A DNA stretch of 64,000 nt from Phlebotomus papatasi (Eukaryota > Arthropoda > Insecta > Diptera > Psychodidae). Under the pieces are notes generated by a model. It saw only the letters and a list, made by a program, of their open reading frames with translations. It was not told where the DNA came from and ran no database searches. Made by a program: the position numbers and the translations under genes. The stretch is taken from the NCBI RefSeq assembly GCF_024763615.1, contig NC_077222.1, positions 20,770,001-20,834,000 of the forward strand. The letters run 5' to 3'. Each line of letters opens with the position of its first letter. Positions within the stretch are counted from its first letter, which is position 1. Below are positions 12,200-24,405 of the stretch, piece after piece.

Positions 12200-12500
12200 T
12201 TCCGCAGATTTAACCGCATTGCCCATGCCCATTTCAAAGAGGCCACGAATGCAGCGTCCTCCTCGCTGCACTGATTAAGACCGAATGAGGAGCCGGTTTG
12301 ATTCTGCCTTCGAAATAACTTGTCGAGAACTCACAACCCTATCTAGAGGAACTATAGCGATATCGTAACTTGAGGTTAGCCGTCGTTATAGCACCCCTCA
12401 AAATTACCACCCCAGTTGAACAGTGTTTGGTACAGTTGGCTTAGAAGAGTCTTTGTTAGGACGGGTTTTATCCCTCCAACTTCTTCAGGCTCAGTAGTCT
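12200..12500. repeat. Unclassified interspersed repeat (copy 1)
   Basis: Homologous to 63660-63948: shared blocks include CACTGATTAAGACCGA, TTTG.TTATGCCTTCG, TTAGCCGT.GTTATAGCAC, CACC.C...TGAACAGTG, and CTCAGTAGTC. Divergence is substantial. It stops exactly at the TA of the 12503 transposon. Could be a SINE or a LINE 3' end. Confidence 0.5.
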
Positions 12501-12502
12501 TA

Positions 12503-13368
12503 GGGTAAATTAATCTAATTCAAAACTTGCTCCAAATGGAAATTTTACTCTATTCCAAATGGAAACGTCACTGTTTTCATGACAAATACAGTACTGAATT
12601 ATTATATTTATATATTTTCTATATCACAGTTTCATTATTTAGTTAATTTTGCTCCAAATACAGCGAAAATCCATTCATATTCACAAATTTTAATTTGTTT
12701 ATTTTTCAGAAAAATTGAAAGAGTACCTTTTCACTATCGAATTTTTTATTGATCGACCTTGTTTTCCAATGAAAAACACAATAAAGTGACTGTTGTTTAT
12801 TCGTTTTGTTTAATATTTATGTCATATTTTTGGCTAATTTTAATTAAATTAAGTGCTAATCTTTATTGTTAACGGGACGTGAAGTTTTTAAATGAAATAA
12901 TAGTTAGCTATTTCGTGAACAAAAAGGGTTTTTCTGAAGTGTCTGCAAATGCTTCAATGGGAAACCCCGGAAATATGATTTTTGGAGAGATTTTCTTATT
13001 GTTTTAGATGGGAAAGGAGAAAAGACCAGGAATAAGTACAAATCCTGCACTCAAGAGCAACTCAACAAAGTTTTCGAAGTCTTTTGTCGCGTTTTCACAA
13101 ACACTGTTTGTCTCCAATTAGAAAATTTTCCTTGTCTCCATTTGAATTAATTTGTCTCCAATAGAAACATTTTGCACTTGTGTGTTTTTCTTGTACTTAA
13201 GAAATTTTCAAATTATATCTAAAGAATTTTAACTAAACAGTAATATTCTAGAAGAGTCAAGGAGCAAATTTATGTAATTCTCTTCAGATAAAATATGAAT
13301 TTAAAGTGTTGAATCTTCTGTCAAAGTTAAAGGAGTCTGAAAATGGTTTTGAATTAGGATATTTACCC
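12503..13368 (+). mobile_element. 866-bp pogo-like nonautonomous element (copy 1)
   Basis: Ends GGGTAAATTAATCTAATTC and complement of GGGTAAATATCCTAATTC, TA on both sides. Body has several CTCCAAATGGAAA / GTCTCCAATTAGAAA blocks. Contains the psq HTH fragment at 12995. Sisters at 51184 and (inverted) 61358. Confidence 0.87.
12995..13100 (+). pseudogene. HTH_psq fragment in the 12503-13368 element
   Basis: After an acceptor-like tract (TTTTCTTATTGTTTTAG) the reading DGKGEKTRNKYKSCTQEQLN followed by KVFEVFCRVFT is recoverable. The YKSCTQEQLNK..E.F core resembles the first helix of psq/CENP-B-N domains of pogo-type transposases. Two sister copies preserve the same reading with KVLEAFAR (51.69 kb, plus strand) and KVLEAFRRGFT (61.7 kb, minus strand). 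Keeping the frame in three copies argues it was coding in the ancestor. Translation fades after about 32 residues. Confidence 0.6.
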
Positions 13369-13384
13369 TACTACAAAAAAAATG

Positions 13385-13605
13385 TTCTTAACATTTTGTT
13401 ATTTGTTTGTAAATTTTTGGTAAAGGAACAAATGTTTGCAAAAGATCAAATAATACTCGTCAAGTGATCATGTTACTAACAATATTTTTGAAAAGTTCAA
13501 ACTTTTACCAACTTTTTTTTAGTTGGTCATACGATTAACGAGCATTTCGTATGTCTCCTGTATAGAAATTCACAAACATTCACAAACAATTTTACAAAAT
13601 ATTTT
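13385..13605. repeat. Inverted partial copy of the CACAAACATTTGTTCGTA repeat
   Basis: Carries CTCGTCAAGTGATCATGTTACTAAC and CGATTAACGAGCATTTCGTATGTCTCC, the complements of blocks in 2150-2475. It begins just after the 12503-13368 transposon. Confidence 0.5.
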
Positions 13606-13680
13606 TTTTCTCTGTGGCAAAATGTTTTTCTCAGTGATATCCAGTTTTGTTTTCCCAACCATATCGGCATGTGAGTTCAA

Positions 13681-14205
13681 ATGCGTGTCAGAAACTTTAT
13701 CCGTCCTGTCGAAATGTTTTACTCCCACAGTCGACAATTAACAAACATCCACAATACTGAATGTTGGCTCACCCACAGAACCACTGCAATTTCCAGTTGG
13801 TCGTCCTTAAACAATTTTGGTGGATATTGTATTATTTTAGCACAATATCCTAGAATTTCTTCAGCATACTCATGTCCACATCAATTTTGTCTTGGAACTG
13901 ATGTTGAGGAACATGAAAGAGGAAGATTCTATAGCTTTCTTGAAGGAAAATACTCATGTGGGAAATATAAACCCAATGACTTGAAATCCAGTCTAATTAT
14001 ATACAGTGTTATGCGCTCAAAACAACTTGGTGGTTTTCCAATATCAGGAAAGTTTTCTTGGGTGCTTAATACCTTCGTCGACAGAAGAAGTTTTTCTCAT
14101 TCAGGAAATTTTCACACCTTACAGCATCCCTTTGCTGAATGTCTTGGGGTTTCTCTACAAAGTGTCGAAGTAAGACAAATTGATGGTAAAATGTACAAAA
14201 TTTAA
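13681..14205 (+). other. Longest open frame (174 codons), unassigned
   Basis: Opens at ATG 13681 and ends at TAA 14203-14205. The product has scattered Cys and Ser, no signal peptide, membrane segment or domain I recognise. The first part overlaps ordinary AT-rich DNA next to a decayed repeat. At this base composition one such frame in 64 kb is near chance expectation, so I treat it as probably noncoding. Confidence 0.15.
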
Positions 14206-15820
14206 TGAAACGGATATTTTCGTACTAACTGATGATGCAAATTGTGGGAAGGGTGAAAGGATGTTCTCTTTGAAATCAATTAAAAAATACTCATGTAAGA
14301 GACATTTATCACGTTGAATGCTTTCCTGGGGTGGAGGCGGAAGGAAAAAGATTGGGTATGAAGTATTTATTGGCAAATTCTTAGTGACATTTCAGTGATA
14401 GAATTAACAAGAGAAATTGCATTTCCAATGTAATTGGAATGAATCCAACGAGGAGCTAATTTGTTGAAGTAATTTGGCGACAAATGGTAGCAATTTTCCA
14501 CTTTTCACTCCCAATCCTCCGCCCAAAAACTTCCCTCCATGGACCTCTTCGTCTAACCCACTAAAGTGTTTTTCACATGCGAATGTTTGTGTATTTTGAG
14601 CGGTACCCAAAACTTAATTCAATTTATGAAAACACTAATTCAAAAGTGTTCCACATGCACACCCTCAGTGGACAAGGCATCCCTCTTTGTCTCACACCCC
14701 CAGAAAGAGGTATATATATATATATAGCAGGCAACAGCACATTTATGAAAGGCAAAACATGCCCTGACAGATTTATTTGTACAATTATCATCCACATTAT
14801 AATTGCAACGAGCTTCGTAAACGTGCATTTTAATGCGAAATCCCTTGGAGTTTTGACCAACATGGATGAAGAGGGCAAAAAGCTCCCGCAGTGCTCAATG
14901 GTGGTTCCACTGTGTCAGTTAATTTAAATTAAAAAGCATGTTTTCCCCATTTGTTTAATTGCACCATCATTAAATATGCCATTGTCCTCTTATGTGCAAT
15001 GTCCATACTGTCGATTATACAACAAAATGCCACAATTGATGCAAATCCATTGAAAGTTTACATCAAATGACACAGGAATTACAACCACAAGCACCAGCTT
15101 CCGGTTGTTTTGTCCACACAGGTTATGCTAACAAAAAAAAACGTCCTCTCTATATTGATATTTTTACTCTGGTATTTTTATTTTTTGTCCAAATATGATA
15201 TAAATCTATCACAATTTAAACTAGCAAAAAAAATTCACTGAAAGCATTTGCATTTGAAAGCTCAATAGGTGAGATAAAAAATTCCTCAGAATCCAATTTA
15301 GTATTCAATGATACCACATTACATTATTGTGTAGAATTTAATGAGTTTTTCCTAATAAATTTTATATTAACTCCATTCAGAATTATTTGATATTTAGTTT
15401 GTTCGATATTGGAATACTAGGAATTTCGTTAATTATTTTTTTCTTTGAAACACAGAGTGTAAATGTCAAGGTAGATGTCTTTAATTAAGCATTTTTAGTC
15501 ATTTACGAGCTTCAGACCTTAGGGATAGATATATGTCTCAAGTACTTTAAATTCTTATATCAATAAAATTTTTTTGGAAAACTTTCAATTGTAGTGATAT
15601 ATTGATATTCGATTTTTATGCAAAACAATTGTGGATCTATATAAAATAATTTTAAGGACTAGCTTAACGTTGAAATATTGCGAAGAATTGTATCAAAATA
15701 TTCGCACCTCCTTCTACCGTATATGCAGGTGACTTTGCACCACTGCTTATCGTAAGCTTTTCTTTAATTTTAGTGCTTTAGGATGATCTAAAGGATGGTC
15801 TGCTTTAGATGGGCACTCAA
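14206..15820. other. No recognisable gene
   Basis: Unique-looking sequence with a short TA microsatellite at 14710-14727. Overlapping opposite-strand frames at 14577-14927 are unconvincing. Confidence 0.5.
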
Positions 15821-15821
15821 T

Positions 15822-16076
15822 CACTGTGAGAGAAATCCGAAAAAGTTAAAATAACATTCCGGAAATGTTAATTTTACCCTGCATTATTGATCCAAAATCG
15901 GTGTAAATATTACCCTTTTTAGGTGCATTGGGGGTTAAAGTTACCCTTCTTCATGTTAATTATATCTTAAAAAGGTGTAAAATTAAAATTAAAAAATTGT
16001 TGATATATTTTTACACCTAAAAAGTGTTAAAGTTATGAGGAAAAAAGTTAATCGTACCCTCTTTTTTTTCTCAGTG
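15822..16076 (+). mobile_element. CACTGAGAGAAA MITE (copy A)
   Basis: Starts CACTGTGAGAGAAATCCGAAAAAG, ends TTTTTTCTCAGTG. Internal blocks ATTCCGGAAATGTTAATTTTACC and TTTTTACACCTAAAAAGTGTTAAAG are shared with copies B and C. Its right end merges with a tRNA-like A box at 16070. Confidence 0.8.
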
Positions 16077-16215
16077 GTAGAGCACTCGCTCTATGAATCA
16101 AGTGTCCCGGGTTCGAATCCCCTTTACGTCACCAGGAATTTTTCTGGCGTTAAAGGTGTTTGGATTGCATTCAGTGAGCTTCACTGCATTTGATTCCACG
16201 GGCAGGGGTTTTTAA
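16070..16215 (+). repeat. tRNA-derived SINE head, 5' end replaced by a MITE
   Basis: CTCAGTGGTAGAGC matches the A box (D arm) of a tRNA, and GGTTCGAATCC at 16110-16120 is a perfect B box; spacing suits RNA polymerase III promoters. No acceptor stem can be drawn on either side, so this is not a functional tRNA. About 90 bases of tRNA-unrelated body follow. The A box runs directly into the end of the CACTGAGAGAAA MITE at 15822-16076. Confidence 0.65.
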
Positions 16216-17044
16216 ACTAATCAAAATCTTTTTCCATCATAAATAATAAAATTTTTAAAAATTTAAAATAACTAAAAACATGTTTCTCTTTGGATACCTA
16301 GAGTTCCAAGAGAAATAAATAATTTTATATGACTGATCTCTGATAAACTTTCAATATTTTAAGGCTCAACTGATCACTGGAATCCTCAGAAAACAAATCA
16401 TTGTTTTCAGAAAAAGACAAAATAATTTTTTAGTGTTTTTGTGATAAAAAATATTTTGTTTTTGGGGCATTGCGATCTACTGTCCCAGGATTTATATATA
16501 TATATATACATTTTTTGAAACCAAGAATCTCATACATTGGTAAAAGTAAAGTGATCCAAAGGACATTGGGCAAAACGGTCCAACCTTCCGCCACGAATGA
16601 GACCTATACCATCGAATAGGTAGTGGCAAAGGTAACAACTTTTGTTCCGGGACCAACCCCAAAAATATGTAGGAAAAGCACTAGAGCATAAAACTTATGT
16701 ATAAGAATAGTAATGATTTTTTTTGCAAAACTCCTTTTATACAGTAACGGTTAATCGTACATATGTTGATTGTTTCTAAAAATAATTTGTAAAGAAGGAA
16801 TCAAAGAGACTTTCCCTGGAGCAAACCATACCTTTATCTCTACACTTTCCCTGCAGTTTTCCAAATCTTCCTTATAAATCTTTTACGATCCTTAAAACTC
16901 ACAAAATAGGATTGTATTCAGGAAAATGTCTCTTATGCAGTGATATTCTCCTTGAAAAAGCATTGAAACCTCTAAATATCGCAGGGTCCTAAAAGATACC
17001 GTTATTTAAATACTTTGAGTAATAAATTTATGGAAAAAAATGTT

Positions 17045-17435
17045 TTAATTAATTATACTAAGAACCTTTTGCTAAAATTCTTTAGTAAATCCTTACAACC
17101 CTATGAACTTCAGCAAGCCTAGCTCCTTTATAAGGAGAATATTTCTCTAAAGACGACAAAATGATGCAATCGAAGAAATACGTTTGACGGAATTAAAGAA
17201 TATTCGGGGATATTTTAGGAAAATCTGGATACAAAAGAGATAGGGATACGGTTTCTTTTGGGAAAATGTTCCTTGAGTTCAGTTCGTTTTTAGAAAACGT
17301 TCTTTGGTGCAAACAACTTACGATATGCCGTTATTTAAAAAAAGCAAGATTCATAAAAATAGTTCTACCAATTTCTTAAGAATCCTTACTTTAAGACATC
17401 TGAACAGTTGACGTGATGGACCATAAGTTTCTTCG
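17045..17435 (+). repeat. Large diverged repeat, copy A
   Basis: Matches 26335-27010 in direct orientation (GGAATTAAAGAATATTC, GAAAATCTGGATA, ACAACTTACG, AGCAAG.TTCAT.AAA). The 16530-16640 stretch upstream (GATCCAAAGGACATTGGGCA) matches the complement of 27330-27425. Together they look like an old, larger transposon with inverted ends. No protein recognised. Confidence 0.55.
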
Positions 17436-20020
17436 GGCCATTACTAGATCTAGAGGCTAAACGGTTTGAGATAGCGACTTGGGATTTTCTGTAACTTCTG
17501 CCCAAAAGTCAACCCAACGACTCTTATAGTATTCGAAACGGTTCAGAAAGAAAGAGATGTGAATTTTGATCTGGAAATTTCTTCCTGTATCCCGGACACA
17601 CAAATTTTTAATGCTTGAAAATAGCAAAATATACTTTTGACAAAGGGGAAATTAAGAATATATGAAATATATTGACGTCTCAAATGTGAATTAAAAAGAT
17701 TTTTTATAGATTCAACTCAAAATCAAGATAAAAGATCAAGATAAAATGAAGTATTTTACTAACCATTTTTCATTTGTTTTTACTTAACAAAAATAATAAC
17801 AGTCTGTGTATCACTTAAAACATATTTGTCTGATTCAATCGATTCAATACAGATGCCGATGATATTTTTAAATTCATGATTCTGATAAGTACCAGACTCT
17901 TAGCATAAATTTAAAATTTAAACTTTGGCAGTATCAATAAGAAAATATATTTATTAAGTAAAAATAAATAAGATTTTTCTTTTCTTTACCAATAAAAAAA
18001 GTATTATTATCTGATGGCTTTATATTGAAGCGTACTCAATTGGAAAGGACGAGAAAACATTTTCTCTCTAAAGTTTAATGAACTTATTCGCTTTCCCTGA
18101 GAGCTAATTTGAAGACAACGATAATGAAAATTGAAAAGTCTTCAGAAATTATGAACAGTCTAATGCTTGAGAAAATTTTCCATTTCCCCAAATTTCCTTT
18201 CTCAAACATAATTTGTATTATATCCCTTTAATTTTGCCTTTAAGTCATGCGAATGTGAGAAAGCAGAGGTTTCGAAGATTACCCCATGGGTGTTAAGAAT
18301 CATCCAATCAAGGAAGAATAATATTGCAACATGGGAAATTGGAATTTGCTCCTTTAACATACCCCCACTTTTGGAAAACCTTTGCCATTTTCATGTTCAT
18401 TTGTGTATAATGTTCATGTATCAAATTTGAAAGTTGCCATTCCGGCGACATCCTTAATTGCTGGAATAAATTCACCAAGACCCTCTGGATCTCTTGTTCC
18501 CACAAATCCTTCCTCTCTGGCCATGGTGTGAGTGGTGAGATAGACCAACAATTGCCAGAGAGGATGGGAACAGTGTATAAGAAGGGGATAATTAACAGAT
18601 TTTATATTATACGGCAGACTTTGGAGACACAAAACTGTCAAAACTTTGTGTGCTCACTTTCGATGGGTTGGGGATGATGTTCTCTGGGGTGTGGTGGTCG
18701 TCTCGATATCAATGCTCCATGACATCATACCCGAATTTTCCCTCCGTAGATGTGGCTAATGAACGATTCGAGCAATTAATTACAGTGTCAATGCTTTAAA
18801 GTTTATATATGTACATAGAACTTCCAGGAAGGGGCGTGTGAGTTTTTTTTTGTATCACAGAAAGAAGCAGACAAACTTTCAGTCAAGGCGTTAACGTAGA
18901 TTATCCTAAGTTGTCTATCGTATGTCTTTTTCTTTTTTAAACCAACCCCAGTTTTTCTGCAAACACTGTAAGTAAAAATATCCATCAGAAAGGAAAAATA
19001 GAAAATCATTTTCTTAATTTATCCTAAAAGTATTTTCTTATGTTTGATGAATTAAAAAATCCACCCCGCAATAAATTCACTTTGAAGCAATAATTCTCGA
19101 CAAATAGCCATCTCTATGGAGAATTCCGTAGATTGGCTAGAAATTGGGCACATTTGAACAATAAATCAAGTTCTTTGCTACTTTTCCTTTGTCAGACTTC
19201 CTCTTTTCTTATTCCGCGTGCCCTCATTTTCCACATAACACATTCCTCCATCCCATACCATCTCCTGGACAATCCGGGGCGAAAACATTGTACCCCAAGG
19301 GATGGGGACTCGGACAAAAAGGCGTACACCGGATTCACATTATTTGCATAAGAGTTGCCATGGAATATCCACAGCATCATCAATTACCATACCGATTGCG
19401 CTACAGCAAAACAATCCACGGCAAAAACTTTGCAGAGTTTGCTTCACCCTAATTATCTTTTGCAAGAATTTTTTGTACAGGTTTTTGTCACGAAAAGTAA
19501 ATGATAAAAGTACCACCCAATCTATATTTACTCTTTTAGAGTTTCGGTATGAAAATGTTAAGCATAGAGCTTTTAAATTGAAAATAGAATATGTTATTAT
19601 TGAAATCCAAATTTAAAATTTATTGATTTTGGCAATTTTAAGCAAGTTTAAATAATTAATTTATGATCAACTTTGCATTATTTTCTGATCAAAATAGAAT
19701 ATTTTGTTGACTATTTCAAATTTTAGCTGGTCTAAATACTAATTTTCTAATCAAAAAATTATTTTCTTATGCTGTATCGCTGTGATCAATTAAATATTAA
19801 ATTCCAGAGAATATATCAGAATCACCATGTTTTCTAAGTTTTAAAAAAAAACTTTGAAAGCTTTCGTAGCATTTCGTGGTCTAAGTGATGTGAATAAAAT
19901 AATTTAAAATAATGAATATTATAATAAATGTACTATACAGCGGAAATATCAAATATTAATATCATATTTTATTTATTCATTTTTTGGTATTTGCAAATTT
20001 TTGTCATATAAATAAAAAAC
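17436..20020. other. No recognisable gene
   Basis: AT-rich; frames at 18308-18641 (-) and 19133-19616 overlap in several phases without domain hits by eye. Confidence 0.5.
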
Positions 20021-20023
20021 TTA

Positions 20024-20448
20024 GGATAAGTGTGCCAAATTCCGGCCTACTTGCAATTCCGGCCACCTTTTTTGTTCCCTTGAATTTTCATGAATTTTCT
20101 TTTGTATCCTCTAGAGAATATACAGTGCAAAATGTAACAAAAAAATGTAGCTTCGACAAACGAGATGATATAAAAAAGGCATTGTAAGAATTCCCGAAGG
20201 GTAAGAAACTATGAAAATTAAGGTGGCCGAAATAGGCCACCAAAGCTATGTCTACGTTTTAATTCATTTCAAAATGTATTAAGAATGATTTCAGAGTAAA
20301 TAAAAACAATAAACTGTCTACAAGGTTCAAAGCAACACTTTTTAAGAAGAAGTAATAAAAATATAAAATTTGCATTAAAAATAATACATTTGAAACTTAA
20401 GACTTTGGCGCTTATATGCAACAATGCCGAAATTTGGCACACTTACCC
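20024..20448 (+). mobile_element. 425-bp GGATAAGTGTGCCAAATT MITE
   Basis: Ends GGATAAGTGTGCCAAATTCC and complement of GGGTAAGTGTGCCAAATTTC, TA on both sides. Contains a stop-broken psq reading (CSFDKRDDIKKAL, stop, EFPKGKKL). Sister 58236-58662 is the same length; 21106-22145 is a longer relative. Confidence 0.88.
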
Positions 20449-21105
20449 TATGTCCAGAACTCTCATTACGGTATACACGTAGGCTAAGTGTCAGATGTGC
20501 TTTAAGAATCGAATTGGAGACCTCTCGTTAACTAAACAAGGGCTTTATCAACTGTAATAGTTCACTATTAGAGATAGAGGCTACTTGCTCTGCTTGATTT
20601 GGTATACGACCTTAACCAATTGAATGTAGCGCTTCAATTGAGCATTCCCGGGGTTGCGAGATTTGAAATTGAAAACTGTATCGTGCGTACAATTGAATCG
20701 GTAACACCCATGGTGTTCAATGATTTTTAGTTTATTGTGAGAATTATGCGTTCTTTTTATATAAAATGTTCCTAAAAATTCAAATTTATTTATTATTTTT
20801 TCAAAAATCCTTCGTTCAAGAATTGGTTTAACTCATCTTCTAAAATATTTGTTAACAATCTTGTTCACCACAACGTCAGTTTTCTCCAAAAAATATCTCT
20901 GAAAATCAGGTCCAAACAGCTATATTAAAAAAAGATAATAAAGTTCAAACATTGTACTTTTATATGCTTAAGAGCTTGAATAAAATAAATATTTTTTATT
21001 AGGGTTAAAGAAATAGGGTGAAGTCATCACTTATGGATGTTATACACATGGACAGCGAGCAAAAATCTTAAAGTCTTACCTAAAACTTATTTCAAAAAAG
21101 TATTA

Positions 21106-22145
21106 CGGGAAGTTCGCCAAATTTCAGCCAGCTTCTAATTTCGGCCACTTTAAGTGTAATTTCGGAAATGCAAAAAAATTAATTAAAATTATGTATGTAA
21201 TCTTCGAATAGTCTATGAATTCATTTTGCTTTAAATATTTATTCATTTTTGTATGTATTAACAAAAAGACCGTTAAATTTTATAATTTGAATTTGAATTG
21301 CGTTGTAAAAACTCAGTGTGGAAAGAGTCTTACAAAAAATGTGACAGATCGATTGTGTTTCTAGCAGTCTTCTGATTTTTGGTGAAGTGCAGAAGGTTTT
21401 TCTTCGGTGTTTTTCATGAAAATTGATTAGTTTTCATTGAAGACTCTTTCTGTTTATGTTAATAGTGAAATCAATCCTTTAATTTCGGGTGAAATTCCCC
21501 AGCTGGATCCTGTATTTCGCGTAAAAAAGTATATATTTTGTGAGCGTCTCTCAGGTGAGATAGTGTTGCCTATTCCGGCAACATCTTTTGCTTTCCTAAA
21601 TTTCTTATTCATTTTGTGTTTTTTTTTTCAATTTCTGAGTTCTACAATGTCCAGAGAAAAAAACCATCGCTTCTATGAAAAAGATGATGTGGAAAAGGCC
21701 TTGGAAGAGTTCAGGAAGGGAAAATTTCTACGGGAATTTGCGCGTAAATGTGACAATTCAGGTCTTCAGGGCAAATTACACGGAAGATCTCTGTGCTTGC
21801 GGATCATATAAACGTATTAAATTATATATTAAACCCGTTCCGTTTGACGTTTTGAAATTTTCTATCCGTTGCGTCACAAAATGTGGTCAGAAAAAAGGTG
21901 GCCGGAATTTCACTCAAAGTGGCCGGAATACTACCCAAAGCAATGTCCATATTTTTTATTAATTTTTCAATATTTTATGAAGTGATTTAAAGAAAACAAA
22001 GATGATAAACTAGTTTTCAAGGTGCCAGGCAACCTTCCCGAAAAGGAAGTAACAAAAAATATCAATATGAATTAAAAATAATGTATTCCAAACTTAGGAC
22101 TTCGGTGCTTATATGCAACTATGCCGAAATTTGGCACACTTACCC
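21106..22145 (+). mobile_element. 1040-bp longer relative of the GGATAAGTGTGCC family
   Basis: Left end CGGGAAGTTCGCCAAATTTC is partly decayed; right end GAAATTTGGCACACTTACCC is intact and followed by TA. Multiple TTTCGGCCAC/GGTGGCCGGAATTTC blocks. Encodes the longest psq HTH remnant in the window (21647-21811). Probably nearer to the autonomous ancestor than the 425-bp forms. Confidence 0.8.
21635..21811 (+). pseudogene. HTH_psq (pogo/CENP-B-N type) DNA-binding domain remnant
   Basis: Inside the 21106-22145 element, a frame from ATG 21647 reads MSREKNHRFYEKDDVEKALE, then EFRKGKFLREFARKC and GLQGKLHGR. This matches the psq helix-turn-helix (Y.eedl..Al.evr.G..sl..aa...gvp..tl..kl.gr) found at the N-terminus of pogo/Tigger/jerky transposases. 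The frame stays open upstream to 21437 but that part has no domain resemblance and may be intron or UTR. No catalytic DDD domain follows, so the element cannot make a transposase. The same motif, more decayed, is in two sister elements (20024-20448 and 58236-58662). Confidence 0.7.
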
Positions 22146-22147
22146 TA

Positions 22148-24186
22148 TATAAAATTTTTAGTTTTGTTGTGATGAAAAATTTTATGATTTTCGAAATCTG
22201 TTTTAAATAAAAACTTAAGAATTTTGCAAGCTGTTCATAAGTGTATGGCGTCCTTAAGTCATGACTCTTCCCTTTGCTATTTTTTTTAGTCTTTTTGAAC
22301 CACGTAACCCCTTAAGACCTAAACGGACAACTTTAGAAACCGTGTGCAAGCTAAAAAACCCCCATAGGATCTTCAGCAGGTTCGACGTTCTCCTGCGTCC
22401 TCCTTTGCAACTTCTGCTCTTCAGTATCGATAGATGAGCCTTCTTAGTGACCAAATAGAGGTTAAAGAAATATACTTAACAAAAATAAATTCGAAAGTCT
22501 CTCTGACTGAAATTCAAAATTGATAGAAGAACTATTTCACTCGTTCAGTTACCATTCCGTGATGCTTTGAAGAATTATAGCCTTAAGCTAAATAAAAGTT
22601 TTCTTTTAACAAAACCAATATGACATCACAGTATTGCTTTTTGCCTTTTTTTTATATTGATATCCGTGAAACAGCCTGAAGGGAATGTACACTAAAACCA
22701 AAGAAATATTCAACCTTGAAGGGTCGAAGGCAGGTTTTGAACGGTCAACGGTCGGGACTAAATAAACAAAATTTTCCCTATTGCCACGTTGGACTTTTTG
22801 TTGGTGACCAGTAAAATTGGCAATATTGGTTGAGCTTCGAAAAATAAAATATGCTGTGGTTTTTGCAAGAAAAAAGGGTAGATTTCATGCAATATAAATT
22901 ATCTCTTTGGGCTCCATAAAAAGATTGTCACAATTTATCCACTCATGTCATCGAATGAAGAAAAAGGGGAAAAAAGGGTTGATTTTAAAGAGCAAACCCC
23001 ATTTGTCAGTCGATGAACTATTATATCTTCTTGGAGTTCCTTATAACTTTTGCAAAATTCTCCCTATACTTTTTTATCTCTGGCGAAAGCGAAGAGTTAT
23101 GAAGATTTTTTTCCCTCGGGTATACCATCATTCAATGATAATGCAAAATTACAGAAATATGTTGTGCAAATGTGTTGAGCATTAACTATCGTGTTCTGGC
23201 ATCGTGTTTTGTGTGCCTTTAAATGGAAGTAAAAGCATAGAAATAAATTTTATGTGTAGAAAAATTTTTGTCCTTTACACATGGCTGGGAGGGAAAATAC
23301 GAAAGAAAGTTTGTGGCCAAGAGTTTAAAGTGCTTTCATATTTTACATGAGTGCTAAAATATGGATTAAACTTAAATCATTATTGGGACCATGTGCCAAA
23401 AGTAGCATTTCTCACGCTCATTGAGCTTTTGTTAGTAATGTTTTTAGCTGGAAAATTCTCAATGTGTCTCTCTCTTGGGGTAGGATTTGTGGCTCACAGG
23501 GAAGCTTTTCCATTCTGCAATTTTGTGTCCGCCCACGAAAAAAAAGTGCCCCAGAGGAAAAGTTCATCGTCAAAATTTTCATGGAGGTGGTGGTTGCACA
23601 GTCTCCAGGACCAATTTATGCTTCCAACTCTCTTCCTTCTTCTCCCTCAAATACCATAAAATTTCTGCCTGTGAAAACTCTTGACCCAATGTCTCATTAC
23701 TTTTACCGTGTGCTGCAACTAACTGCTCTTGTGTTTATTCATTTAAACTCGTGTGCCTTTTTCGGTGACATAGCTTTCACTTCCGCTTAGAAACTGCACC
23801 ACGTACAGTTATAAAACTTTTGGATGACAGTGAGCGGAAATGGTAGAAAAAAAATTATATTTCGTATTTCCCCAGATAGAAAGCGAGGAAAGACTGTTAT
23901 TTGTCCGTTTGTATGAAAATTTGCAACAACTGCACTATTTAATTGCATTCTAAAGATGCCTTTTCTTATCATCAAAACCCCCTCGTTTACCACTTCAAAT
24001 GCAGCTTTAGCACCCAAGCACTTTTAATAGCAACAATGAGAAAGCATAAATTGCGATTATTATACAAATAGTAGTTTTTTCTCACATTTTATTTCACTCA
24101 ACTTGAACGTATAAACACAGCGGGGACATTCTTTTATTAAACACAGTTTTTAGGATATTGAATATTATTAGTCTAAATCCAGGTCT
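22148..24186. other. No recognisable gene; unexplained GC-richer tract 22255-22450
   Basis: 22255-22450 is richer in G+C with a 66-codon basic minus-strand frame (many Lys/Arg) but no family resemblance. The remainder includes short multi-phase frames at 23351-23790 without coding character. Confidence 0.4.
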
Positions 24187-24187
24187 G

Positions 24188-24385
24188 GAGGGAAGTGGGG
24201 AACCTTTGAAAGTGGTGCATCTTTGAAATTAGAATTTTGCACCTAGTTTTAATTAAAATTTAGCCTTATTGTGATATAATTTAGGTGCCCAAATGGAATG
24301 AGAAGCTAAATTACATTATGATATGGCTCAATTCTACTTAAACAAAGGAGAAAAATCATAATTTCAAAGGTGCCCCACTTCCCCC
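24188..24385. mobile_element. ~198-bp GGGGGAAGTGGGGCACCTTTGAAA MITE
   Basis: Left GGAGGGAAGTGGGGAACCTTTGAAA, right complement GGGGGAAGTGGGGCACCTTTGAAAT. Left TA eroded, right TA kept at 24386. No internal frame. Confidence 0.78.
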
Positions 24386-24405
24386 TAAATGATTTTTTTG
24401 TCTAT

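Noticed and set aside
16070..16140. A functional tRNA gene
   Set aside because: A and B boxes are present but no acceptor stem or plausible anticodon arm can be formed; the sequence continues as a SINE body.
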